Shown: positions 18,901-26,229 of the stretch, one piece after another | Numbering within the stretch: the first letter of the stretch is position 1 | How the letters are laid out: each line of letters opens with the position of its first letter | Assembly (NCBI RefSeq): GCF_000382345.1 | Contig: NZ_KB908105.1 | Span: 1 to 64,000 of the forward strand | DNA from: Massilia niastensis DSM 21313 | Lineage (GTDB): Bacteria; Pseudomonadota; Gammaproteobacteria; Burkholderiales; Burkholderiaceae_D | Direction: 5' to 3' | Length of the DNA stretch: 64,000 nt | Made by a program: the position numbers and the translations under genes | Notes under the pieces: generated by a model | Told to the model about the DNA's origin: nothing | Seen by the model: the letters and a program-made list of their open reading frames with translations, nothing else | The model's database searches: none

Positions 18901-19397
18901 GAATCGCGGCCGAGCGCTCCAGGAACGAGGCGCAGGTGGCGACGCTGGACGCCTCCTACGCTTCGCTGGCGCGCAGGGAAGCGGCGCTCCAGCACGTGGT
19001 GCGCCACACGATGCAGGCGCAGGTTCAGGAAGCGCAGCGTGACGAGGACAAGCCGTTCAGGATCGCTGCATTCCTCCCCCTGAATCCGAAGGCGAAGACG
19101 GCCATGAAGGCCGAAAGAAAGCTGTCGCGGCTCACCGGACTGGTGCGCTGCTCGGGGCTGTTCGATCCTGACTGGTATCTCGACAGATACCCGGATGTCA
19201 GGGACAGCAAATTCGATCCACTCGTCCATTACCTGAAGTTCGGCTCGGCGGAAGGACGCGATCCCGGACCGCTCTTCGATGCGCGCGCTTACTTGAGCGA
19301 GTATCCGGACGTGTCGGAGTCAAAAATGAATCCGCTGCTTCACTACTTGAAGCATGGATGCAAGGAAGGCCGAAACATTCGCTGCGTGGACGATTGA
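15981..19397 (+). CDS. Methyltransferase with giant repeat-built coiled coil; candidate chain-length ruler
   Basis: 1138 residues. Residues about 40-215 form a class I SAM methyltransferase of the Methyltransf_24 type (V-V-V-E-L-G-S-Y-Y-G-A-S at about 58-69, then V-D-T-W-K-G-D, L-L-H-I-D-G-F-H-T-Y and V-I-M-H-D-S). From about 255 to 1020 the protein is one long predicted coiled coil, including ten 35-residue repeats. The end carries two YPDV modules (Y-L-D-R-Y-P-D-V ... H-Y-L-K-F-G ... E-G-R). No signal peptide. A methyltransferase on a long coiled coil beside an ABC-exported glycan recalls WbdD of E. coli O9a, which caps the chain and measures its length. The role is inferred from architecture and context. 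Confidence 0.75.
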   Translation: MNTIDKNNPGAIPLTTAELVEQGTASPLLWRPKYLAQSSWLEHIPFAFWLMATLKPKVVVELGSYYGASYFAFCQAVERLSLDTQCFAVDTWKGDEHAGFYEEQVYTKVKQYNDTQYSGFSRLVRTTFDDALEHFRDGSIDLLHIDGFHTYEEVRHDFENWLPKLSERAVVIMHDSNVRERDFGVYRLFEQLQKTYPTFEFLHGHGLGIVGVGSRQCDRLARLYRANDDAADKPEIQELFSRMGRACADAFTAVDQLERADKFFAEVKKLRERTEELKGLLEKNKGDLQSRSKALAQAETGLSEASERHTAERGQLRERASLFQSLYNEQKEDLGRLQAAMRDLAAERDRSATEAVRLVELNQASQQQVQTFAQLVKERDARIQELKQQNAQIAVLRQREVQLRDQLTSAEADVAQHKQQLDTAQARQRALAKQVETLQADLRERDAKLGEMAHMLDERRRQESVLAEQRDALQADLRDRDAKLGDMERMLDERRRQETVLAEQRDALQADLRDRDAKLGDMERMLDERRRQETVLAEQRDALQADLRDRDAKLGDMERMLDERRRQETVLEEQRDAFQADLRDRDAKLGDMERMLDERRRQETVLEEQRDALQAGLRERDAKLGEMERMLDERRRQETVLEEQRDALQAGLRERDAKLGEMERMLDERRRQETVLEEQRDALQAGLRERDAKLGEMERMLDERRRQETVLEEQRDALQAGLRERDAKLGEMERMLDERRRQETVLEEQRDAVQADLRDRDAKLGEMERMLDERRRQETVLADQRDALQAALRDRDSQLTGLDTALGEKAEQLGMLERHRSELEGTVASLGDTVSARDKQLAELAQTLDERQETADRQVALLNKKLATADEELRTLRRVAAGDKERRATIALQEGEIKKLGGEKRELQDEIERSKRAIDERFFELAELTRMLESATTAMDSREQEIEGLKRQLIETEQESQRKGEAVRRELEQRIAAERSRNEAQVATLDASYASLARREAALQHVVRHTMQAQVQEAQRDEDKPFRIAAFLPLNPKAKTAMKAERKLSRLTGLVRCSGLFDPDWYLDRYPDVRDSKFDPLVHYLKFGSAEGRDPGPLFDARAYLSEYPDVSESKMNPLLHYLKHGCKEGRNIRCVDD
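17304..18353 (+). repeat. Ten tandem 105-bp units (35 residues, five heptads each)
   Basis: Ten in-frame copies with exact 105-base spacing lie inside the methyltransferase gene. The consensus starts L-R-D-R-D-A-K-L-G and continues M-L-D-E-R-R-R-Q-E-T-V-L. Copies 2-3 and copies 6-8 are nearly identical at DNA level, while copies 1 and 10 are the most diverged, as expected from growth by internal recombination. Thirty-five residues equal five heptads, so adding or losing a unit lengthens or shortens the coil without changing its register. Confidence 0.95.
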
Positions 19398-19402
19398 ACT
19401 GT

Positions 19403-22400
19403 ATGGAAGACCTACAACAACACATTGAACTGATTGGTGGCTCGGGACTGTTCGATCGTCCCTGGTACCTGGCCCAGTATCCGGACGTCGTCCGCCTCGG
19501 CATGGATCCGGTGGCCCACTACCTACGGATCGGCGCGAAGCTGCTCAGGAATCCGGGCCCGAAATTCGATACCGCCTTTTATTTGCGGTCGTATCCGGAC
19601 GTCGCGCAGGCGCAGATCAATCCTCTCGTCCATTTCATTGCATTCGGGCAGAAGGAACAACGCCTGGCGCAAGCGCCCGGCAAGGCCGGCGTGACCGACA
19701 TCGCCCTGCTCAAGGAGGCCTTGGTGCCGACTGGTGCGGTGGCGGCCAAGCCCGCCGCGCCGGTGGCGGTCAAGCCTGCCGCAACGGTGGCGGCCAAGCC
19801 GGCTGCGCCGGTGGCGGTCAGGAAGCAGCCTGCGAAAGCCCGCCCGGCGGGCGCCGGTGCGTCGCTGCGCGTGGGCGTGTACCTGCCGGCAGCCGCGATC
19901 AGGAACGACATGGCCGACGTGCGTGCCGCGCTGGCGCGCCTGGCTTCGAAGTATGCGTTGTACGTCAGCGCCGGCGCCGACAACCTGGATGAGCTCAAGC
20001 GGACGATCGGACGCCACTTTTCTCCTGTCGAGCTGGTTCTGTTGCCGGAAGCCGGCAGCGGAGATCAGGCGCCGATCCGGGCCTTGCGCCAGATGCGCGC
20101 GGACGGCATCCAGCTGGTGTGCTTCCTTGCGTCTTCGCAGGGCCTGGGAGATGCCGGCTGGCTGACCCCCAAGCTGCGCCAGTTGTGGTTCAAGCGCAGC
20201 CTCTCGCAATTGCTGGGAAATGCAGGCGGCACCCGCCGCATCCTGGAGGCATTCGAGACCAATGCGAACCTGGGCCTGGTGGGCCCGGCCGTCTTCTACA
20301 AGCCGGCGAGCCTGCCGCGATCGCTGCGCGAGTCCGCGCTCGTCCGCGCGCTCTCCGGAAGTGCGCATGCCTCGCCATGCGATGCGGAGTGGAGTTCGTT
20401 CGCCGGCGGCATGTTCTGGGCGCGCCTCGACATGTTCGCGGTCTTGCCGGACGCCCTCCAGCAGGAACAGGCGGACGCCGCCGATGGCGCGGGCGAGCAG
20501 GCCGGAAGCGGATTCGACGCGATCGTCGGCCTGCTGCCGCGCCTGGCCCGGATGCAGACCGCCGTCGTGCATGCGGCCACCCTCGGTGACGAGACGGTGT
20601 TCCTTGAAATCATCGATTCGGCCGGCAATCCGTACCGCAAGAGCCTCGAGCGCACCCTGGTGCAGGAACAGCGGATGGCCGCCGATCTGGCCCTGCTTGC
20701 CGACAGTCCCCTGTTCGATCGCGCCTTCTATCTGGCGCAGATGAAGGCGGACCACTGGAGCGAGGGAGATCCGGCGCTTCACTACCTGCGGTTCGGCGAA
20801 GACTTCGGCTACGAGCCCTCGGCGGAATTCGACGGCAAGCGCTATCTCCGGTATTACCCCGACGTGGCGACGTCGACGCTCAACCCGCTGGTGCATTACC
20901 TGCGTTTCGGCCGCGACGCGCAGCGCGACACCTTCGCTGCCGCGGCGCACCCGCAAAAGGATCGCGGGGTACGGGTCTTCATTTCGTGCTGGCTCAAGAA
21001 CAAGGAATCGCTGCACGACGGGCTGGCGGAACTCGCGGAGCGCCTGCGCCAGCAGGGCGTGAATCCGATCTTCGTGACGAATGCGCGACCCCTGATCCAG
21101 AATCCCCAGCTGAGTGTCCTTGCGTCGAGCTTCCTGTTGAGCGATTGCGACGTGACCGGACCGGAGCTGCCGGCATGCTTCCCGTCGTGGCTTGCCGAAA
21201 TCGCCGCGATCGAGTTGCGCTGGCTGGAAACCGCCGGCGCACCGGATGAGAAGCGCCATCCGGCTGCCCTGGCGCGCACCGTACGCAAGGCCTACGCATA
21301 CTGGAAGTCGGTGCTGGAGCAGTCGCGGCCCGAATTCATGCTGGTCTGGGGAAGCACCGCGCCGCTGAGCAAACTTCACCTGCGCCTCTGCCAGGAGCTC
21401 TCGATCCCGACGCTGGTCCTGGAGCGTGGACATTTTGCGCGCTGCTTCTCGGTCGACCTGCTGGGACAGTTCGCCTACGGCGGCGTCAACCTCAAGCCGC
21501 ACGCGTCCCAACTGGCGCCGGGCGAGCAGACGGCCGTCCGTGCCGCTGCCTGCATCGATTGGGTACGCAATTGCAACGAAGTGGCTTACGCGAAGAGCAA
21601 CCAGTACCAGGACATCGAGACGGTCCTCGACGGCTATCGGAACGCTGGCCGCAGGATCGTCCTCTTCATCGGCGTCAATGACCTGGGTTCGGGCAGCGCC
21701 TACGCCTACGGCGATATCGCGGAGCGGCACGCACTGCTGTACAACTCGTCACTCGAGGCATTCCGCGCCACCCGGAAGGCGATCGAAGCGATCGACCCGA
21801 CGGCGGTCCTGATCATCAAGCCGCATCCGTCCGACAGGCACGACTACCAGCGCGAGCAGTCCGACAGCGTCATCCTGGCGAAAGACTGGGATATCAACAA
21901 GCTGATCGGCCTGGTGGATGCCTGCGTGGCGATGTCCACGACGGCGCTGGCGCGCGCACTGGTCGAGTCCACGCCGATCGTTTCGCTCGGCCTGTCTGAC
22001 CTGAGCATGAAAGGCCTGACCTACGAATGCCATTCGCCGACCGATCTGCCCGTGATGCTGCGCTCCGCACTCATCCGCGAGAACTTCGGGGCGATGAATG
22101 ACAAGGCGGCGGTCTATCTTGAATACCTGTTCGACGAGCAACTGGTCGGCATCGACGCGGACGTTCCGACGAACTTCCGGATCGCCGACTTCAGTGCTTT
22201 CCTGGTGAAGCGCATCGCCGCCTATGCGCCGCTGGAACACAGGCATTACAGCGATATCGGCAGCGCCTTGCGCGCAAGCGATAACCCGCGCAAGAGCGTC
22301 TATTACCAGGAAGCGTACCAGCGCCCGTCGCGGGAGGCGCTCCTGCCTTACCACCATCCGGTCGACGTGGTGATCCCGGTATATGGCGATGCGACGGTCA

Positions 22401-23155
22401 CCAAAGAATGTATCGACAGCGTACTGGCGTCGAAGCAGAGCATCCCATTCAGGTTGATCATCGTCAGCGACAAGAGCCCGTTCCCGGATGTCGTCGAAGT
22501 GGTCGATTCGTATGCGGACCGGCCGGATGTCGTCGTTCTGCACAATGAGATCAACCTCGGTTATCCGGGAACCGCGAACCGCGGGATGGCGTTCTCCGAC
22601 GACGCGGACGTCATCGTCCTGAACAGCGACACCCTGGTGGCGAAAGGGTGGGTCGAAAGACTGCAGGCGCATGCATTCAGCGGGATCGATGTCGCGACCG
22701 TCACGCCGATGTCGAACAACGCGTCGATCTTCAGTTGCAGGAATCATCCGCAAGGCGCCGAGCTGCCCGGCGGCCTTGCCGAAGTGAAACGCATCAACGA
22801 GCTGTTCGGCCAGCGCCGGCCGGACACCGTCGAGGTGCCGGTCGGCCATGGCTTCTGCATGTACATCAAGCGCGCATGCATCCGGTCGGTGGGGTATTTC
22901 GACGAACTCACCTTCGGCCGCGGCTACAGCGAGGAGGTCGATTTTTGCCTGCGCGCGCGGCAGGCCGGCTTTACGAATGTCTGCGGGACCGACGTCTATG
23001 TCGGGCACGTTGGCGGTGTCAGCTTCGCCGATACGGCAAATACGCGAAAGATCGCGGCGCGGCGAATTATCCAGGAGCGATACCCTACGTATTTCTCCGA
23101 AATTAGCAAATTTTTGGCAACGGATCCATTGAAGGAGTATAGGAATTATGAGTGA
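19403..23155 (+). CDS. Multidomain glycosyltransferase (RgpF-like + GT-B-like + GT2)
   Basis: 1250 residues from the ATG at 19403. Order: two YPDV modules (about 10-85); a Val-Ala-Lys-Pro linker of repeated short units (about 112-147); an RgpF-like domain (about 154-415, with F-A-G-G-M-F-W-A-R near 333); two more YPDV modules (about 430-510); a GT-B-like region resembling capsule or glycerophosphate transferases (about 515-880, L-V-L-E-R-G-H-F, I-I-K-P-H-P-S-D, S-T-T-A-L-A-R-A-L); and a C-terminal GT2 domain (from about 986, V-D-V-V-I-P-V-Y-G, L-N-S-D-T, E-E-V-D-F-C-L). It is probably a polymerase-like enzyme building several linkages of the repeat unit. It overlaps the next gene by eight bases. 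Confidence 0.82.
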   Translation: MEDLQQHIELIGGSGLFDRPWYLAQYPDVVRLGMDPVAHYLRIGAKLLRNPGPKFDTAFYLRSYPDVAQAQINPLVHFIAFGQKEQRLAQAPGKAGVTDIALLKEALVPTGAVAAKPAAPVAVKPAATVAAKPAAPVAVRKQPAKARPAGAGASLRVGVYLPAAAIRNDMADVRAALARLASKYALYVSAGADNLDELKRTIGRHFSPVELVLLPEAGSGDQAPIRALRQMRADGIQLVCFLASSQGLGDAGWLTPKLRQLWFKRSLSQLLGNAGGTRRILEAFETNANLGLVGPAVFYKPASLPRSLRESALVRALSGSAHASPCDAEWSSFAGGMFWARLDMFAVLPDALQQEQADAADGAGEQAGSGFDAIVGLLPRLARMQTAVVHAATLGDETVFLEIIDSAGNPYRKSLERTLVQEQRMAADLALLADSPLFDRAFYLAQMKADHWSEGDPALHYLRFGEDFGYEPSAEFDGKRYLRYYPDVATSTLNPLVHYLRFGRDAQRDTFAAAAHPQKDRGVRVFISCWLKNKESLHDGLAELAERLRQQGVNPIFVTNARPLIQNPQLSVLASSFLLSDCDVTGPELPACFPSWLAEIAAIELRWLETAGAPDEKRHPAALARTVRKAYAYWKSVLEQSRPEFMLVWGSTAPLSKLHLRLCQELSIPTLVLERGHFARCFSVDLLGQFAYGGVNLKPHASQLAPGEQTAVRAAACIDWVRNCNEVAYAKSNQYQDIETVLDGYRNAGRRIVLFIGVNDLGSGSAYAYGDIAERHALLYNSSLEAFRATRKAIEAIDPTAVLIIKPHPSDRHDYQREQSDSVILAKDWDINKLIGLVDACVAMSTTALARALVESTPIVSLGLSDLSMKGLTYECHSPTDLPVMLRSALIRENFGAMNDKAAVYLEYLFDEQLVGIDADVPTNFRIADFSAFLVKRIAAYAPLEHRHYSDIGSALRASDNPRKSVYYQEAYQRPSREALLPYHHPVDVVIPVYGDATVTKECIDSVLASKQSIPFRLIIVSDKSPFPDVVEVVDSYADRPDVVVLHNEINLGYPGTANRGMAFSDDADVIVLNSDTLVAKGWVERLQAHAFSGIDVATVTPMSNNASIFSCRNHPQGAELPGGLAEVKRINELFGQRRPDTVEVPVGHGFCMYIKRACIRSVGYFDELTFGRGYSEEVDFCLRARQAGFTNVCGTDVYVGHVGGVSFADTANTRKIAARRIIQERYPTYFSEISKFLATDPLKEYRNYE

Positions 23156-24758
23156 TATCAAACTGATCGACTGCACCCTCCGCGATGGCGGCTACTACAA
23201 CAACTGGGATTTCTCCCAGGACCTGATCAGGGATTACCTGCGCGCCATGGCTGCGGCGGCAGTCGATTATGTCGAGCTCGGCTTCCGTTCGTTCGAGACC
23301 TCGAATGGCTTCCGTGGCGCCTGTGCGTACACGACCGACAGCTTCATCCGCAGCCTGGACATCCCGGCCGGAATGAAGATCGGCGTCATGATGAATGCGG
23401 CGGAGTTGGTCAATCATCCTGCCGGTCCCGTCGACGCTGCCAAGCTGCTGTTCGTTCCTGCCGCCGAATCGCCGGTGACGCTGGTGCGCTTCGCTTGTCA
23501 CTTCCATGAAATCGAGAAGACCCTGCCTGTTTGCGCATGGCTCAAGAGCGTTGGCTACACCGTGGGCATCAACCTGATGCAGATCGCCGACCGCACCGAG
23601 GCCGAGATCGAGCAGCTGGCATTGTTGGCAAACGACTATCCGCTCGACGCCCTGTATTTCGCCGACAGCCTGGGCAGCATGGATCCCGCACAGACCGCCT
23701 ACATCGTGCGCACGCTGCGCCGTCACTGGAAAGGCGCGCTCGGTATCCATACCCATGACAACATGGGCAAGGCGATCGCGAACACCCTGCGTGCGATCGA
23801 GGAAGGCGTGACCTGGGTCGACAGTACCGTCACCGGCATGGGCCGTGGCCCGGGCAATGCCCAGACGGAATACGTCGTGATCGAACTCGAGAAGCTGCGC
23901 GGCACCAAGGTGAACATGAGCCCGCTGCTGGCGCTGATCCGCGAGCATTTCGGCCCGATGAAGGCGCACTACGGCTGGGGTGCCAATCCTTATTACTACA
24001 TCGCCGGACAGTACGGCCTGCACCCGACCTATATCCAGGAGATGCAAAGCGACCCGCGTTATGGTGAAGCGGAAATCCTGTCCGTCATCGAATACCTGCG
24101 CACGGTCGGTGGCAAGAAGTTCAGCGCGAAGGTGATGGACGCCGGCCGCCAGCTCTACGGCGGGGAACTCGACGGCACCTGGGCGCCGGCGGAGGACATC
24201 CAGTCGCGTGACGTGCTCATCATCGGCGCGGGCCCCGGCGTCGCGGCCCATCGCGCTGCGCTGGAACGCGTCGCACGCGAGAAGAACCTGTTCGTCATCG
24301 CTCTCAATACGCAGACCGGCATCGATGCCGACCTGATCGATGTACGCGCGGCCTGCCACCCGTTCCGCCTGCTGGCGGACCGTGAGGTGTACCGCACGCT
24401 GCCGCAACCGGTGGTGGTCCCGGCATCGCGCCTGACCGACCTGCTGGGCGATGCACCGTTCGCGCCGAACCAGCGCGACTTCGGCATGTCGGTCAAGCCA
24501 GGCGTGTTCGAATTCCATGAGCGCTTCGCCGTCGTGCCCTCGTCGCTGGTGGTGGCCTATGCACTCGCCCTGGCCACGAGCGGGAAGGCAAGCCGCATCC
24601 TGCTGGCCGGCTTCGACGGTTATGCCGCCGACGATCCGCGCATGGCGGAAGTGGAAGAGCTGCTGGCTGCTTACCAGAAGAGCTCGGGTGCATTGCCACT
24701 GCTGTCGGTGACGCCAACCCGCTTCAAGATTTCGTCCACCTCTGTCTACGCCCTTTAA
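23148..24758 (+). CDS. HMGL-like (DRE-TIM) aldolase fused to a Rossmann-like C-terminal domain
   Basis: 536 residues; GAAGGAG at 23131 precedes the ATG at 23148. Residues about 5-290 are a DRE-TIM metallo-aldolase close to 4-hydroxy-2-oxovalerate aldolases: D-C-T-L-R-D-G-G at 8-15 and H-T-H-D-N near 200 supply the metal ligands. Residues about 350-536 form a separate domain starting V-L-I-I-G-A-G-P-G with a later I-L-L-A-G-F-D-G-Y, reminiscent of DUF115/MptE-like or GT42-like folds. With the CMP-sugar synthetase and phosphatase just downstream, it may join pyruvate or a related donor to an aldehyde sugar to form a 2-keto-3-deoxy acid. The pathway is an inference. Confidence 0.75.
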   Translation: MSDIKLIDCTLRDGGYYNNWDFSQDLIRDYLRAMAAAAVDYVELGFRSFETSNGFRGACAYTTDSFIRSLDIPAGMKIGVMMNAAELVNHPAGPVDAAKLLFVPAAESPVTLVRFACHFHEIEKTLPVCAWLKSVGYTVGINLMQIADRTEAEIEQLALLANDYPLDALYFADSLGSMDPAQTAYIVRTLRRHWKGALGIHTHDNMGKAIANTLRAIEEGVTWVDSTVTGMGRGPGNAQTEYVVIELEKLRGTKVNMSPLLALIREHFGPMKAHYGWGANPYYYIAGQYGLHPTYIQEMQSDPRYGEAEILSVIEYLRTVGGKKFSAKVMDAGRQLYGGELDGTWAPAEDIQSRDVLIIGAGPGVAAHRAALERVAREKNLFVIALNTQTGIDADLIDVRAACHPFRLLADREVYRTLPQPVVVPASRLTDLLGDAPFAPNQRDFGMSVKPGVFEFHERFAVVPSSLVVAYALALATSGKASRILLAGFDGYAADDPRMAEVEELLAAYQKSSGALPLLSVTPTRFKISSTSVYAL

Positions 24759-24767
24759 GTCACTATC

Positions 24768-25499
24768 ATGAAGTTTGTCGTTGTCATTCCAGCCCGGTAC
24801 GAGTCCTCGCGTCTCCCGGGCAAGCCGCTGGTCAGCCTGTGCGGCGTACCGATGATCGTGCGTACCTATCGCCAGTGCATCAAGGCCGTCGACGCGGACC
24901 TCGTCTACGTCGCGACCGACGACGAGCGGATCCGCGCGGTGTGCGAGGCGGAAGGCATCAAGGTCGTGATGACGTCGTCGTCGTGCCAGACGGGGACCGA
25001 TCGTGTCGCCGAGGTGGCCCGGCAGGTCGAGGCCGACGTGTATATCAACGTTCAGGGCGACGAACCGGTGTTCAACCCGGACGACCTGCGCCTGCTGGTC
25101 GACACCGTGCATGCGCATCCTGACGAGGTCATCAATGGTTTCTGCGCCATCCGGGACGAGGAGCAGTTCCGCAGCACGAGCATCCCGAAGGTTGTGATGC
25201 GGCCGGACGGACGTCTTCTGTACATGTCGCGCGGATCGGTCCCGTGCAACAAGAAGAACGGCTTCGAAGCGGGCTGGCGGCAGGTGTGCGCCTATGCCTT
25301 CCCGCGCGACGCGCTGCTGGCGTTCGCCGAACTGGGCGCCAAGACGCCGCTCGAGGCGATCGAGGACATCGAGATCCTGCGCTTCCTGGAACTGGGAAGG
25401 GAAGTGCGGATGATTCCGATGAGCGAATGCTCGGTCGCGGTGGATCACCCGGAAGACGTGATCCGGGCGGAAGCGGCGATACGCGCGGAGACCGCATGA
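24768..25499 (+). CDS. CMP-Kdo synthetase family cytidylyltransferase (KdsB/KpsU-like)
   Basis: 243 residues. It opens with the KdsB signature I-P-A-R-Y-E-S-S-R-L-P-G-K-P-L, followed by Q-T-G-T-D-R, I-N-V-Q-G-D-E-P-V-F and a C-terminal V-D-H-P-E-D-V (V-D-T-P-E-D-L in E. coli KdsB). The segment after S-R-G-S-V-P is shorter than in KdsB of E. coli. It could be a capsule-specific KpsU copy supplying CMP-Kdo for the linker made by KpsC/KpsS, or it could activate a different ulosonic acid made by its operon partners. It overlaps the HAD gene by ATGA. Confidence 0.85.
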   Translation: MKFVVVIPARYESSRLPGKPLVSLCGVPMIVRTYRQCIKAVDADLVYVATDDERIRAVCEAEGIKVVMTSSSCQTGTDRVAEVARQVEADVYINVQGDEPVFNPDDLRLLVDTVHAHPDEVINGFCAIRDEEQFRSTSIPKVVMRPDGRLLYMSRGSVPCNKKNGFEAGWRQVCAYAFPRDALLAFAELGAKTPLEAIEDIEILRFLELGREVRMIPMSECSVAVDHPEDVIRAEAAIRAETA

Positions 25500-26197
25500 T
25501 GGGGCAGCCTGCAGGCATTGTCCGCTATACGACCTTCGTCTTCGACTGCGACGGCGTCCTGCTCGATTCGAATCGCATCAAGACTGAGGGTTTCCGGGCG
25601 GTCGCGGGACGGTTCGGGGCGGAAGCGGCCGAGGCGCTGGTCCAGTATCACGTGCAGCATGGCGGCATTTCGCGTTACCGCAAGTTCGAGCACTTGCTGG
25701 CCAATATCCTCCATCTTCCGGCTGGTGCGGAGGAGGTGCAGGCGCTGGCGGACGCCTACGGCGAGTATGTCGAGGAGAATCTGCTGACCTGCGCGGTGGC
25801 GCCCGGCTTGCCAGAGTTGCGCAAGGCGACGGCTGGCAGCCGCTGGATGGTGGTGTCCGGCGGCGACCAGGCGCAGTTGCGGCGCGTACTGACCAATCGT
25901 GGACTTGCCGAGTTGTTCGATGCGGGCATCTACGGCAGTCCGACCACCAAAGATGACATCCTCCAGCGTGAACTCGACGCGGGCAACCTGGAGCGGCCGG
26001 CGCTGTTCCTGGGTGACAGCCGTTACGATCACCAGGCTGCCCATGGTGCGGGACTGGATTTCGTGTTTCTGCACCAGTGGACCGAATTCGCCGACTGGAC
26101 CAGCTATTGCTCGCATCGGGGCTTGCCCCATCTGACCTGTATCGCCGCCGTCGCCGATTGGCTGTCGGCTGCGGCCGTGCCCGGTCCGCAGATGTAA
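25496..26197 (+). CDS. HAD-superfamily phosphatase
   Basis: 233 residues. HAD motif I F-D-C-D-G-V-L-L-D-S is at about residues 13-22, motif II is V-V-S-G-G, the lysine of motif III is in T-T-K-D-D, and motif IV is L-G-D-S-R-Y-D. An alpha-helical cap lies between motifs I and II, as in phosphoglycolate-type phosphatases, which differs from the capless KdsC. It likely removes a phosphate from a sugar or ulosonate intermediate before CMP activation. Coupled by four bases to the cytidylyltransferase. Two adjacent ATG codons open the frame. Confidence 0.82.
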   Translation: MMGQPAGIVRYTTFVFDCDGVLLDSNRIKTEGFRAVAGRFGAEAAEALVQYHVQHGGISRYRKFEHLLANILHLPAGAEEVQALADAYGEYVEENLLTCAVAPGLPELRKATAGSRWMVVSGGDQAQLRRVLTNRGLAELFDAGIYGSPTTKDDILQRELDAGNLERPALFLGDSRYDHQAAHGAGLDFVFLHQWTEFADWTSYCSHRGLPHLTCIAAVADWLSAAAVPGPQM

Positions 26198-26229
26198 GTG
26201 TCGTATTTTTTATTCGTGAAACGACTCGG

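Noticed and set aside
15888..19229. Minus-strand open frame of 1113 codons opposite the coiled-coil gene
   Set aside because: Its repeats are the mirror of the plus-strand coiled-coil repeats. The plus strand has a methyltransferase domain, heptads and operon context.
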